DNA of 64,000 bases, taken from Bacteroidales bacterium (GTDB taxonomy: Bacteria; Bacteroidota; Bacteroidia; Bacteroidales; G3-4614). Under the pieces are notes generated by a model. The model did no database searches. It had not been told where the DNA came from and saw only the letters and a program-made list of their open reading frames with translations. Shown piece by piece: positions 54,942-63,887 of this stretch; the first letter of the stretch is position 1, and every line of letters starts with the position of its first letter. A program made the translations under genes and the position numbers. Location of the stretch: NCBI GenBank assembly GCA_015061035.1, contig SUXK01000005.1:103382-167381 (forward strand), given 5' to 3'.

Positions 54942-55415
54942 ATGAAAAAGATTGTATTAGGATTACTATTAGCATTCTTGTTTCCGTTTGTATCGTTTGC
55001 TTCAGATATGTTTGAGTATGACTTGGAGTGTGGTGGTGCAACATCAAAAGAGGGTTGCTATATGGTAAAAGTTTGGGTCTATTCATCAAACAAAAAGGTA
55101 ACACCTGATGAACTGAAAAAGGCGGCAATACACGGAGCGTTATTCAGAGGAGTATCAGCAACAGGTGAGTGCCAAAGTTTTAAACCCATAGCAGGCTCTC
55201 CGTTGGCAGAAAAGCAACATGCCGATTTCTTTAATAGTTTCTTTGGTGCAGATAAGCAATATGACGCATACGTAACATTGGCAGCCATACCTTATGAGTA
55301 TATAAAGGTTAGCAAAAAATATAAGGTAGGTACAATTGCAATAATCTCAAAAGACGCTTTGCGTAAAGATTTAGAGAAAGCAGGAATAATAAGAGGATTA
55401 TCAACAGGATTCTAA
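54942..55415 (+). CDS. Small exported protein of unknown function, paralogue 1
   Basis: A 157-residue exported protein with a signal peptide (about 1-20, ending SFA). Two nearby cysteines (ECGG and EGCYMV) open the mature part. The core KKAAIHGALFRGV, DFFNSFFGADKQYDAYVT and the end KDALRKDLEKAGII align with the next gene's product, so the two are paralogues. The A-x-x-A-L spacing recalls LPP20/FlgT-type modules, but this is only a weak resemblance. It is the first gene of a six-gene operon and follows the conserved leader. Confidence 0.7.
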   Translation: MKKIVLGLLLAFLFPFVSFASDMFEYDLECGGATSKEGCYMVKVWVYSSNKKVTPDELKKAAIHGALFRGVSATGECQSFKPIAGSPLAEKQHADFFNSFFGADKQYDAYVTLAAIPYEYIKVSKKYKVGTIAIISKDALRKDLEKAGIIRGLSTGF

Positions 55416-55428
55416 AAACCACAATTAT

Positions 55429-55902
55429 ATGAAAAAACTATTTTTAACTGCATTAATATTTGCAGTGGCAACAATAGGGTATGCCAAAAAAACATCATCT
55501 ACTTATGTAGCATATGAGACAGAGTGCTTAGGTGTAGCATTAGATGGTTCTCAAACATTAGTTGCTTGGGGAGGAGGAAAAACTCGATTAGATGCAAAGG
55601 AACAAGCAATGAAAACGGCATTAAACGATGTGATATTTAAAGGAATAAGATCAGGTAATGACCTATGCGATACAAAACCATTGGTGTTTGCTCCCAATGC
55701 ACGAGAGAAATACGAAGATTTCTTTAACCGCTTTTTTAGCGAAGATGGTGATTACAAAAAATTTGTAACTGATGATGAAGGCGGTCGCCGTTTAAACCGA
55801 ACAAAAGAGTTGAGTAAACTTCAAAAGAAATTTGGAATTGTAGTTACAGTTTATCGCCCTCAATTAAAAGAGTATCTTAAGTCAAACGGAATAATAAAAT
55901 AG
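55429..55902 (+). CDS. Small exported protein of unknown function, paralogue 2
   Basis: A 157-residue protein, the same length as its upstream neighbour, with a signal peptide (about 1-19, ending GYA). Shared features are the early Cys (ETECLG), KEQAMKTALNDVIFKGI, DFFNRFFSEDGDYKKFVT and the end RPQLKEYLKSNGII. It starts 13 bp after the first paralogue and ends 2 bp before the DUF6175 gene. Function unknown. Confidence 0.7.
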   Translation: MKKLFLTALIFAVATIGYAKKTSSTYVAYETECLGVALDGSQTLVAWGGGKTRLDAKEQAMKTALNDVIFKGIRSGNDLCDTKPLVFAPNAREKYEDFFNRFFSEDGDYKKFVTDDEGGRRLNRTKELSKLQKKFGIVVTVYRPQLKEYLKSNGIIK

Positions 55903-55904
55903 AT

Positions 55905-56852
55905 ATGAAAAAGTTATTATTATCAATAAGTTTTGTATTTGTTACAATTCTTTGTTTTTCACAAGCAAAGAAACCAGAATTAATGGTAATGCCAAGTGAT
56001 GTGTGGTGTAACGATAAAGGGTATATGATTTCGTACGATAATCAAGGAGTACAAGAGGAGATACCCGATTATAAAAAAGCGGTAAAGAGTGACAAAGAGT
56101 TGACAAACGTAATATCAAAAATTGGGGCTTTAATGGCAGATAGAGGATTTCCTCTAAAAGATTTGTCGGCAACAATTTCGGGAATTGAACAACGCGAAGC
56201 AGAAGAGCGACTAATAACCTCAAAAGCAGGTTCTCAAATAGCAGAGAGTCCATTAGATAAAATCCGTAGAGTTGCAAAAGCCGATATTATACTATCGGTT
56301 GACTGGACTGTAAATCAAGTAGGTCCAAAAAGAAGTATAACATACAATCTGCAAGCCTTAGATGCTTATACCAATAAACAGATAGCAGCAGTACAAGGAA
56401 CAGGGGCTCCATCAATGGCTGCCGAAACAGTATTGTTATTGGAGGAGGCAATAGTCTTGAATATGGATAACTTTGCAAGTCGCCTACAAACATATTTTGA
56501 TGATTTGTTTGCAAACGGACGCGAAGTAACAGTACGAGTAAGAGTCTTTGATAACGGTTCTGGAGTTGATTTGGAGAGCGAGTATGATGGCATGGAGTTG
56601 ACCGAGATAATAGATGATTGGATGTGGGAAAACACTGTTGAGCATCGTTATAGCAAAGTTGATGGAACAGAGAACTATATCGACTTCTCGCAAGTAAGAA
56701 TACCTCTATTCAGAGAGAATGGAAGAGCGATGGATACCGAAACATTTGTTCGCAACCTATCAAAATATTTGCGTCAAGCACCTTACAGTTTAACCTCAAA
56801 AGTCCTAACACGAGGATTGGGTGAGGCAGTATTAATCATTGGCGAAAAATAA
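55905..56852 (+). CDS. DUF6175-type exported protein
   Basis: A 315-residue exported protein with a signal peptide (about 1-20, ending SQA). Characteristic stretches are MVMPSDVWCNDKGYM, GALMADRGFPLKDL, DKIRRVAKADIILSVDWTVNQ and the C-terminal RGLGEAVLIIGEK. This matches my memory of the DUF6175 family, widespread in Bacteroidales and without known function. The mixed alpha/beta pattern around KADIIL resembles CsgG/LpoB-like folds, an inference only. It lies 2 bp after the second small paralogue. Confidence 0.75.
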   Translation: MKKLLLSISFVFVTILCFSQAKKPELMVMPSDVWCNDKGYMISYDNQGVQEEIPDYKKAVKSDKELTNVISKIGALMADRGFPLKDLSATISGIEQREAEERLITSKAGSQIAESPLDKIRRVAKADIILSVDWTVNQVGPKRSITYNLQALDAYTNKQIAAVQGTGAPSMAAETVLLLEEAIVLNMDNFASRLQTYFDDLFANGREVTVRVRVFDNGSGVDLESEYDGMELTEIIDDWMWENTVEHRYSKVDGTENYIDFSQVRIPLFRENGRAMDTETFVRNLSKYLRQAPYSLTSKVLTRGLGEAVLIIGEK

Positions 56853-56865
56853 AATAAAAGAGATT

Positions 56866-57801
56866 ATGATACACAAAATAAAAATATCATTATGTGCATT
56901 GTTGGTATCACTAACTTCATTTAGTGGTTATGCGCAAGATTGTGACATTTCAATAAGAGTAGTTGCTCCCGAAGAGAGCCAACTTACAAAATCGGCAGAG
57001 GACCTATTGGTTAAGCGAGTTAGTCAAGCATCAAACTTTGAGAATATTGTAGTTGGTGAAGGCTCATCGTTTGCAATAATCCCCAAGTTGGTATGTTTGA
57101 CAAAAGATGTTATACCGGGGCCTCCTGTAAGATATTCGTTAGATTTTGAATTAACCCTATATTTAACCGATGTAAATACAGGAACAATATTCTATTCAGA
57201 GACACTGCCATTAAAAGGTGTTGATAATAGCGAGAGCAAAGCACAAATATCTGCTTTGAGACAGTTAAAACCAAACGCTCCTCAGTTAATGGCTCTATTC
57301 AAAAAAGGAAAACAAAAAGCAATTGCTTATTACGATGCTAACGGAGCCGACATCATTGCAAAAGCACAACGTTTGTTGGCAATGAAACAATTTGAGGAGG
57401 CCATATATACTGTTATGGCAATACCTAACTGCTCAAAATATGGCGACCAAGCAACTGAAGTGGCTATAAAGATATTTGATAGATATATGGATGAACAGTG
57501 CAACGAGAACCTGCAAGCAGCACAAGCGGCATGGGTAGCGGAGCAAAATGCAAGTGGGGCAAGAAAAGCAGCACAATATCTATCACAAATATATCCTGAG
57601 TATGGATGTTACTCAGAGGCTCAAAAACTATACAACGAAATGAAAAAGGTTGTAGGTGAAGATAAGGCATTTGAGAATAGTTTAATACTTGCCGAGATTG
57701 ATATTGAGAATAATAAAATCAATGCAATCCGCGACATTGGAGTGGCATACGGAAAAGGACAACAACCTGTAACTACAAACATTTTTGGAGTTGGAGATTA
57801 A
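56866..57801 (+). CDS. Exported protein with helical-repeat C-terminus
   Basis: A 311-residue exported protein with a signal peptide (about 1-23, ending GYA). The N-terminal part (about 25-155) has the look of an envelope assembly domain (SAEDLLVKRVSQASNFENIVV). The C-terminal part (about 170-290) is helical with TPR-like spacing (AQRLLAMKQFEEAIYTVMAI). The ATG at 56866 follows AGAGATT and gives a proper signal peptide; an in-frame TTG at 56839 overlaps the previous gene. Function unknown. Confidence 0.7.
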   Translation: MIHKIKISLCALLVSLTSFSGYAQDCDISIRVVAPEESQLTKSAEDLLVKRVSQASNFENIVVGEGSSFAIIPKLVCLTKDVIPGPPVRYSLDFELTLYLTDVNTGTIFYSETLPLKGVDNSESKAQISALRQLKPNAPQLMALFKKGKQKAIAYYDANGADIIAKAQRLLAMKQFEEAIYTVMAIPNCSKYGDQATEVAIKIFDRYMDEQCNENLQAAQAAWVAEQNASGARKAAQYLSQIYPEYGCYSEAQKLYNEMKKVVGEDKAFENSLILAEIDIENNKINAIRDIGVAYGKGQQPVTTNIFGVGD

Positions 57802-57837
57802 TATTACTATTTACACCAACCTTAAAAGACAGAATAT

Positions 57838-59508
57838 ATGAATAGGAAAATATATATAATATTGGTATTATTATCAACCCTTTCATTCTCAGTAAGCGCT
57901 GTTGACTTAAAACCATATGAAAATGAGAAAGGGAAATGGGGGTATGCCGATTTAGAGGGTAATGTGGTAATTGAACCCACGTATGAAACGGCGGAGGAGT
58001 TTATTGACGGAAAGGCTAAAGTTTCATCAAAACAGAAGTTTGGAATAATTGACACCTTAGGTAATGTAATAGTTCCTCTTAAATATGCCAATATTGGTGC
58101 TTATAATAAATATGGATTAGCCCAAATAAATTCAGGAGGGAAGGTTGAAGATGGAGTAGTGACAGGAGGAAAGTTGGGATATATCAATGAGGCTGGAGAG
58201 ATAGTGCTTCCAGCAAAGTATGATGAGATAGGATTCTTTGATAAGACAAATACTGCGTGGGTAAAATCGGGCAAAAAGTATGGACTGATAAATATTTCGG
58301 GAGCATTAATCTCAGAAGTAAAATACTCTGCCCATAGTACATTTGAAGACAACGGAATATGTTGGGTAAATGTGGGAGGAGTAGAACAGACCGATAAAAC
58401 TGTAGTAGGAGGTCTTTGGGGATATTTGAATACTTTGGGAGAGGAGATAGTTGCTCCAAAATATCTTTCTGTAAGAAAAGGGTTTGTTGATGGAATATCT
58501 TGGGTACAAAATAGTAAACGCAAATATGCTTATATAAAAGAGAGTGGAGAGTTATTGAATGGAGTATTCTATGATCAGATAGCCGACCAGTTTTCAGGTA
58601 ATCTTACATGGGTTAAAGATGATAATAAATATGGATATATAAACAAACAAGGAGAAGCAGTTACTGAACTTAAATACGATGGAGCATACTCATTCTCAGG
58701 AGGTATGGCGGCTGTTGGTTTAAAAGAGAGTAAGAAATCTCCTGTAATGTGGGGATATATAGGAGAAGATGGTCAAGAGATTTTTGCTCCACAATTTGAA
58801 AGTGTTATTATAAAAGCCAATAAAGGAAGAGCATTTGTTCAACAAAACGGTAAGTGGGCATTTGTTGATGATAAAGGAAATATCCTATCAGACTTTGAAT
58901 TCTCGGTAGTATCTGAAATTACTGATGATGCAAAAGCGTTGGTGTCAACAACTCCTGTTGAGGAAGGTCAACCTATAAAATTCAATTATATTCTTAACCC
59001 TGAAGGAGAGAAGATAAACTCTATCCCATATAATAACATTGCAAATTTTAGCGATGGTTTTGCTCTTGTTAGCAAAGTGGGAGATGTGTATTGCTGGATT
59101 GATGAAGACGGAAAAGAGTACTTTGATAACCAATACACAAAAGCAGGAGACTTTAAAGATGGATTGGCATTCGCATATAAAGATGGCAAGAGTGTCTATA
59201 TCAACAAAAGCGGAGATGCTGAAGTAATTCTTAATACATCAGTTCCTGTTTTTGGATTGCCATTTGATGGAGATTATGCTTTGGTTATGACCGAAGATAA
59301 CAAGTGGGGATGCGTTGATAAAGCAGGTGTTGTGGTTGTACCTTTGGAACTATCGGTACAAGCCGATGCAAAATATCTGTTGGATAATGTGTATGTAAAA
59401 GATATGAAACCATTAGGAATGCGTTATGTTCGCTTAATGGATTTGTATAAAAACACCAACAAATGTTCAATCACCGATGTGTTGCCTAATGAATCGTGGG
59501 CATATTAA
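57838..59508 (+). CDS. Exported WG-repeat protein
   Basis: A 556-residue exported protein with a signal peptide (about 1-20, ending VSA) and about twelve WG-type repeats of roughly 35-45 residues, each with the pattern K-W/Y-G-Y-I-x-x-x-G-E-x-V-x-P-x-Y (for example KWGYADLEGNVVIEP and KLGYINEAGEIVLPAKY). WG repeats are thought to mediate protein contacts. It is the fifth gene of the exported-protein operon, 36 bp after the helical-repeat gene. Confidence 0.88.
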   Translation: MNRKIYIILVLLSTLSFSVSAVDLKPYENEKGKWGYADLEGNVVIEPTYETAEEFIDGKAKVSSKQKFGIIDTLGNVIVPLKYANIGAYNKYGLAQINSGGKVEDGVVTGGKLGYINEAGEIVLPAKYDEIGFFDKTNTAWVKSGKKYGLINISGALISEVKYSAHSTFEDNGICWVNVGGVEQTDKTVVGGLWGYLNTLGEEIVAPKYLSVRKGFVDGISWVQNSKRKYAYIKESGELLNGVFYDQIADQFSGNLTWVKDDNKYGYINKQGEAVTELKYDGAYSFSGGMAAVGLKESKKSPVMWGYIGEDGQEIFAPQFESVIIKANKGRAFVQQNGKWAFVDDKGNILSDFEFSVVSEITDDAKALVSTTPVEEGQPIKFNYILNPEGEKINSIPYNNIANFSDGFALVSKVGDVYCWIDEDGKEYFDNQYTKAGDFKDGLAFAYKDGKSVYINKSGDAEVILNTSVPVFGLPFDGDYALVMTEDNKWGCVDKAGVVVVPLELSVQADAKYLLDNVYVKDMKPLGMRYVRLMDLYKNTNKCSITDVLPNESWAY

Positions 59509-59538
59509 TAGTTATAAACTAATTTCAGAATTACAACA

Positions 59539-60741
59539 ATGAGAAATATATATATTGCAATAGCACTATCTCTACTCTTGCCCACATTTGCATTAGCACA
59601 AAAAGAGGGAGATTACAGAAGAAGTTCAATATACTCTATCTGTATCAGTCACGATAAGGCAAAATACACCTCAGAGATAAGTGATGTATTTGTATCAATG
59701 CCCACACCTGATAAATACAATAACCATGACCTCAACATAAAGTTGATTTCATCGCTGGATAAAAAAGAGTCAGAGGCAGATATTACAAAATTTCTTGAGG
59801 CTAATAACGTTGCACGAAGAGTTGTGGCATTGTGGTTTAACCGCAATAGCGAAACAGGAGAGTGTGATGTAGAAAAAGTATCGGAAAGAGGATTGTATGA
59901 TGCTGACTATTTTGATGTGGAGTTGTCAAAGCAAACAATCAGAGGCGAGGCAATGCTAAAGGATGCAGGAGAGGAACTCATAAACAACACATTTGTATTG
60001 GTGAACGATATACGATATGTTGACAAAGAGAAATCGGCAAAAGTAGCCTCAGGAATAGTAAAAGGATTGGGAGCAGTATTAGGAGCATTCTTTGGTTCAA
60101 GCATATCTGACTTAGCCAATACAATTGGCGATGCTGTAGAAGATATACGAGGATTTAGGGTAATAGTAACCTCATATCTATATCAATTAGAGTGGAACGA
60201 TGAAGTTGCAAACAAATTCTATACCGACTACTATATCTCTAAGGGAGAGGTTAATCCCGAAAAGGCAAAAGCCTTTAACGAAGATAACACAACCTTTAAA
60301 CTAAAATTTGTAGGTTCAAAAAAGGTTGATAGTGGAGAAACCTCATACGCAGGAGTTTTTGAGCCAATTGATATGATACGCAAAGTGTGTACCCGTTCAA
60401 TAGATAAGTCGGTACTTGAGTTGCAACGTACATACGAGCAGTTTAAGGTTAAAACACCAATATATTCAGTTGATCCCGAGATAACAGCCAAGATAGGAAT
60501 GAAAGAGGGAATAACAGACGCTTCAAGATACGAGGTGTTGGAGAAGTATATGACTGAAGAGGGGCTGACTGAATACAAGAGGGTAGGAGTTATTAAACCC
60601 ATTCCAGGTAAAATATGGGATAACAGATATATGGCAACCGAAGAGAATGCATTAGGTTCAGACTTAACCGCAACATCGTTTACAAAAGTTTCGGGACGTG
60701 CCGAATTTCTGCCGGGAATGTTAATCAGAGAGATAAAATAA
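59539..60741 (+). CDS. Exported protein with central glycine-zipper segment
   Basis: A 400-residue protein with a signal peptide (about 1-20, ending LAQ). A hydrophobic, glycine-rich segment SGIVKGLGAVLGAFFGSSI (about 173-191) looks like a glycine zipper that could insert in or associate with membranes. The rest is mixed alpha/beta, with no named domain recognised. It follows the WG-repeat gene by 30 bp and is separated from the SUMF1-like gene by a 12-bp-stem hairpin. Confidence 0.65.
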   Translation: MRNIYIAIALSLLLPTFALAQKEGDYRRSSIYSICISHDKAKYTSEISDVFVSMPTPDKYNNHDLNIKLISSLDKKESEADITKFLEANNVARRVVALWFNRNSETGECDVEKVSERGLYDADYFDVELSKQTIRGEAMLKDAGEELINNTFVLVNDIRYVDKEKSAKVASGIVKGLGAVLGAFFGSSISDLANTIGDAVEDIRGFRVIVTSYLYQLEWNDEVANKFYTDYYISKGEVNPEKAKAFNEDNTTFKLKFVGSKKVDSGETSYAGVFEPIDMIRKVCTRSIDKSVLELQRTYEQFKVKTPIYSVDPEITAKIGMKEGITDASRYEVLEKYMTEEGLTEYKRVGVIKPIPGKIWDNRYMATEENALGSDLTATSFTKVSGRAEFLPGMLIREIK

Positions 60742-60758
60742 GATTGCAAATAACTGAA

Positions 60759-60786
60759 GCAAACCCCAAAGAGATTTGGGGTTTGC
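60759..60786. terminator. Hairpin after the glycine-zipper protein gene
   Basis: GCAAACCCCAAA (60759-60770) pairs perfectly with TTTGGGGTTTGC (60775-60786) around GAGA. No T run follows, so it may act as an mRNA end-protecting hairpin or a weak terminator. Confidence 0.5.
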
Positions 60787-60813
60787 TGTATACAAATAAC
60801 TTTCAATAAGGCA

Positions 60814-61527
60814 ATGCAAGAGAATAAAGAGAAAGAGTTTTATGTTGAGGGTGTAAAAGGCCTTAATATGAAGATGATATATGTAGAGGGCGGAACCTTT
60901 ACTATGGGAGCAGATGAAGAAGATATATATGCCTATGACGATGAAAAGCCATCGCATCAAGTATCTGTTGATTCATACTTTATAGGAGCATATCCTGTAA
61001 CTCAGTCACAATGGAGAACAGTAATGGGCAATAACCCAAGTGAATTTAAGAACTCAGATGAAGAAGATTTGCCAGTTGAAAGTATAAATTGGTACGAAGC
61101 ACAAGAGTTCTGTCAGAAATTAAGCGCCCTAACAGGTAAAAAGTATATGCTGCCTACCGAAGCACAATGGGAGTTTGCAGCACGAGGCGGAAATAAGGGT
61201 AAAGGAACACTATATTCGGGGAGTGATAATCTGGATGAGGTGGCATGGTATGAAGCAAATTCTGAGGGTAAAACACATCCCGTAGGGGAGAAACTCCCCA
61301 ATGAGTTAGGTCTTTACGATATGGTAGGAAACGTAAATGAATGGTGTAGCGATTGGGATAAAGATTTTTCGTTTGAAGATGCCTATAAATACGAAGGAGA
61401 TATAAAATCGTTACGAGGTGGTAGTTATGCAAGTTACTCAACGCTATGCCGTATATCCATCAGGAATGCTTGTTTGGTAGATAATTGTTATGCCGATACA
61501 GGCTTTCGTGTTGTATGTATTCCGTAG
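60814..61527 (+). CDS. SUMF1-fold (formylglycine-generating-like) protein without catalytic cysteines
   Basis: A 237-residue protein of the FGE-sulfatase/SUMF1 family, with no signal peptide. Typical segments are YVEGGTFTMGADEED (about 23-37), YPVTQSQWRTVMG, LPTEAQWEFAARGG, GLYDMVGNVNEWCSDW and LRGGSYASYSTLCRIS. True FGEs have a reactive cysteine pair just after the RGGS motif; here the corresponding positions read ASY, so oxidase activity is unlikely. It probably serves as a binding or structural module. It lies after a hairpin and 85 bp downstream of the exported-protein operon. Confidence 0.85.
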   Translation: MQENKEKEFYVEGVKGLNMKMIYVEGGTFTMGADEEDIYAYDDEKPSHQVSVDSYFIGAYPVTQSQWRTVMGNNPSEFKNSDEEDLPVESINWYEAQEFCQKLSALTGKKYMLPTEAQWEFAARGGNKGKGTLYSGSDNLDEVAWYEANSEGKTHPVGEKLPNELGLYDMVGNVNEWCSDWDKDFSFEDAYKYEGDIKSLRGGSYASYSTLCRISIRNACLVDNCYADTGFRVVCIP

Positions 61528-61626
61528 GTATCATACATCGGTAATCCATATATAAATAGAAAAAGCATCAAAATATATAATTTTTATTTTTTTTATAAAT
61601 TTTATCATAAATTTATAAAAATATAC

Positions 61627-61634
61627 TATATTTG
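61627..61634 (+). promoter_or_regulatory. -7 box of the right-hand exported-protein operon
   Basis: TATATTTG in ACTATATTTGTCAAT, closely similar to 54861-54874. The distance to the leader motif (46 nt) differs from that at 54.9 kb (20 nt). Confidence 0.55.
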
Positions 61635-61679
61635 TCAATTGGAATAGTTGTATCATCTAATATATGTTATAAGCATTCT

Positions 61680-61709
61680 AGAGGACGCCGAAAATCTAAA
61701 GAGTAGGAA
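61680..61709 (+). promoter_or_regulatory. Conserved 30-nt leader motif, copy 2
   Basis: AGAGGA-CG followed by the same 22 nt as at 54898-54919 (CCGAAAATCTAAAG...). It ends 21 nt before the start codon of the barrel-like gene. Confidence 0.8.
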
Positions 61710-61729
61710 TATTAAAACAATAAATTATT

Positions 61730-62515
61730 ATGAGGTATTTAGCTAAAATTTTTATGCTTGTGATTGTTGCGATAGTCTTTTCAACATCACAAGTGAATGC
61801 TCAATTAACAACAGTTGAGCCATCTGCCAAAAAAATAAAAGGAGGGAATAGAGTAGAGGCTGGAGATTTTGGTATTTATATGGGCCTTACATCAGATATG
61901 TTTAAGGGCTGGTTTGATAAAGGCTTAAAAGTAACAGCGTTGCCATTAGTAAACTTTAAATATATGGCGACAGATAGAATGGAGGTCCGTTTAGGTGCTG
62001 AATTTTATAAAGAAAGTACAAAAGCAAGCGGAGATAAATTAATAGATGATACAACTTCGAAACCAAATTCATCTTCAAGTGTTGATTCAAGAAACTATTT
62101 CTATCCAGGATTTGCATATCATTTTACCCCCAAAAACCTATTAGATGTTTATGTGGGAGCGGAGATGCCAATAGGATGGAGTAGAGATTCGGATAAAACA
62201 TTAGATGCTAATATATCAAAATCTACAACTAAAGCATCATTTGATATTGGTTTAGGAGCTTTTGTTGGATTACAAGCATATATAGCAGACCTCCCATTTG
62301 CAATAGGTGTTGAGTATGGAATATCAGGTTTATTCCAAACATGTTTAAAGTATAAACATGAGATGATTGATGCCGATTCACAAAAAACTATATATTATAC
62401 AAAAGATCCAGCAGTATTTCAAAGCAATACTGATATATATTCAGACTTAAAGGCAAAAAAAGGAGAGGTAGGACAACAATTTAGAGTAACCTTTACATAT
62501 TACTTTAAAAGATAA
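61730..62515 (+). CDS. Exported outer-membrane barrel-like protein
   Basis: A 261-residue protein with a signal peptide (about 1-25, ending VNA). Amphipathic strands such as NFKYMATDRMEVRLGAEF (key) and the C-terminal FRVTFTYYFKR with an aromatic near the end suggest an eight- to twelve-strand outer-membrane barrel. It follows the conserved leader and begins a unit with two lipoproteins. Function unknown. Confidence 0.7.
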   Translation: MRYLAKIFMLVIVAIVFSTSQVNAQLTTVEPSAKKIKGGNRVEAGDFGIYMGLTSDMFKGWFDKGLKVTALPLVNFKYMATDRMEVRLGAEFYKESTKASGDKLIDDTTSKPNSSSSVDSRNYFYPGFAYHFTPKNLLDVYVGAEMPIGWSRDSDKTLDANISKSTTKASFDIGLGAFVGLQAYIADLPFAIGVEYGISGLFQTCLKYKHEMIDADSQKTIYYTKDPAVFQSNTDIYSDLKAKKGEVGQQFRVTFTYYFKR

Positions 62516-62568
62516 TTTTGTTAAAACGATTTTTCTAACGAGTAATTAATAATAAAAAACTTAATCGC

Positions 62569-63009
62569 ATGAGAAATAAGGTTTTATATATTTCGTTTAT
62601 ATTAACGCTATTTGTCCTATCAAGTTGCGGAACTCTCACAAAAAGCAGGACATATGCACCAGGACAAGTTCAGTTGAATATTGATATGTCTGATCTTGAC
62701 TATTTAGGAGAGTCAAAAATAGATGTTACGTATCGTACCTACCTTGGCTTTATAAGAGTTATAGATACAGTAAATGGAGAAGAATACGATAGAACAAATA
62801 TTCAAGAAGCAAAACTATGCAGTCAAATAGGAAGTTCTTTGTTATCTGGTCCATTGAATAAGGCAACATCAAAACTTATAAAGAAGTTCCCTGAAGCAAC
62901 ATACTTTCAGCCAATATCACAGACTATGACAAAAGAAAGACTTTTTCTTGGTTCTCAAGTCTCAATTAAGGCTGTGGTAAAAGCATATAAATTTAAGGGA
63001 CAAGATTAA
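62569..63009 (+). CDS. Small lipoprotein of unknown function
   Basis: A 146-residue lipoprotein with lipobox Cys20 (FVLSSC) followed by GTLTKSRTYAPGQVQLNI. The mature protein is beta-rich in the first half (YLGESKIDVTYRTYLGFIRV) and ends in a basic tail. No domain is recognised. It lies 53 bp after the barrel-like gene and 28 bp before another lipoprotein gene. Confidence 0.65.
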   Translation: MRNKVLYISFILTLFVLSSCGTLTKSRTYAPGQVQLNIDMSDLDYLGESKIDVTYRTYLGFIRVIDTVNGEEYDRTNIQEAKLCSQIGSSLLSGPLNKATSKLIKKFPEATYFQPISQTMTKERLFLGSQVSIKAVVKAYKFKGQD

Positions 63010-63037
63010 TGACATAATTTATTATAGTGGATAATAT

Positions 63038-63871
63038 ATGAAAATTAGGAAGTTGTTCTATATATTATTGGTATTCCCATTATTGATTTCGTGTATGAAC
63101 GAAGATGATGCCTCAAGTGTAGTTGTTGTGGTATCTCCTGATAAAAAAGGAGATGTATATGCAGCATCAAATATACGATTTGAGATATCTACATTTACAA
63201 TAAATGATTATATAAAGGAATTGTCTATATATACATTAGATACAGAGGGGGAAACATTAAATTATAGAATCAATCCCAATGTCCCTAAATATAGCGAAAC
63301 TTATTATTATAAAGTACCACAAGTTTCAAAAGAAAATACAGAAATAAAAATATATGTTGAAGCAATAGATAATTTAGATAATAAGTGCCGATTTGCTCTA
63401 ATATATAATGTTTTGGGTTCTGATCTTAAGGAACTGAGTGCTATTGAGTTGAATAGTCCATTGTCGGGGTATAATGATGGAATAAATATTGAAACAAAAA
63501 CCTCGATTAGACGATCTCAACTTACATTAAATGATGAGTTAAACTCTTTTTGGTTAAAACAATTTACCGATGAAGAAAAATTACAGCAAATTGATTACCT
63601 TCCATTAGAATTTAATACAAGTCAAATTGAAAGCAGAATAAGTTTCGCAATTAATAACTCTTTTAATTATGCCGAAGCAACAAGTACTTCTTTAAAGTCG
63701 GCATATTCAGCATCAATATCTAATAATTATATTTCGAATATTAAAACTGGAGATATAATATTAATAGGAGTAGATAATGAAGGCTGGGGAGTTATGAAAG
63801 TTTTGTATATTATAGATGAAGAGGGGTATGTAAATGACAAAATGATTATAAACATAAAAACAATAGAATAA
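63038..63871 (+). CDS. Lipoprotein of unknown function
   Basis: A 277-residue lipoprotein with lipobox Cys19 (PLLISC) followed by an acidic stretch MNEDDASS. The mature part holds an immunoglobulin-like beta domain (about 30-135), then a helical linker and a C-terminal beta part (about 235-277). No named family is recognised. It is the last gene seen in the window and is noticeably richer in A and T than most neighbours. Confidence 0.6.
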   Translation: MKIRKLFYILLVFPLLISCMNEDDASSVVVVVSPDKKGDVYAASNIRFEISTFTINDYIKELSIYTLDTEGETLNYRINPNVPKYSETYYYKVPQVSKENTEIKIYVEAIDNLDNKCRFALIYNVLGSDLKELSAIELNSPLSGYNDGINIETKTSIRRSQLTLNDELNSFWLKQFTDEEKLQQIDYLPLEFNTSQIESRISFAINNSFNYAEATSTSLKSAYSASISNNYISNIKTGDIILIGVDNEGWGVMKVLYIIDEEGYVNDKMIINIKTIE

Positions 63872-63887
63872 TAATATCCTTAATTCC

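Noticed and set aside
60231-60806. 191-codon minus-strand frame
   Set aside because: It lies opposite the glycine-zipper protein gene, has no ribosome-binding site or recognisable protein pattern, and is explained as the reverse of a real coding frame.
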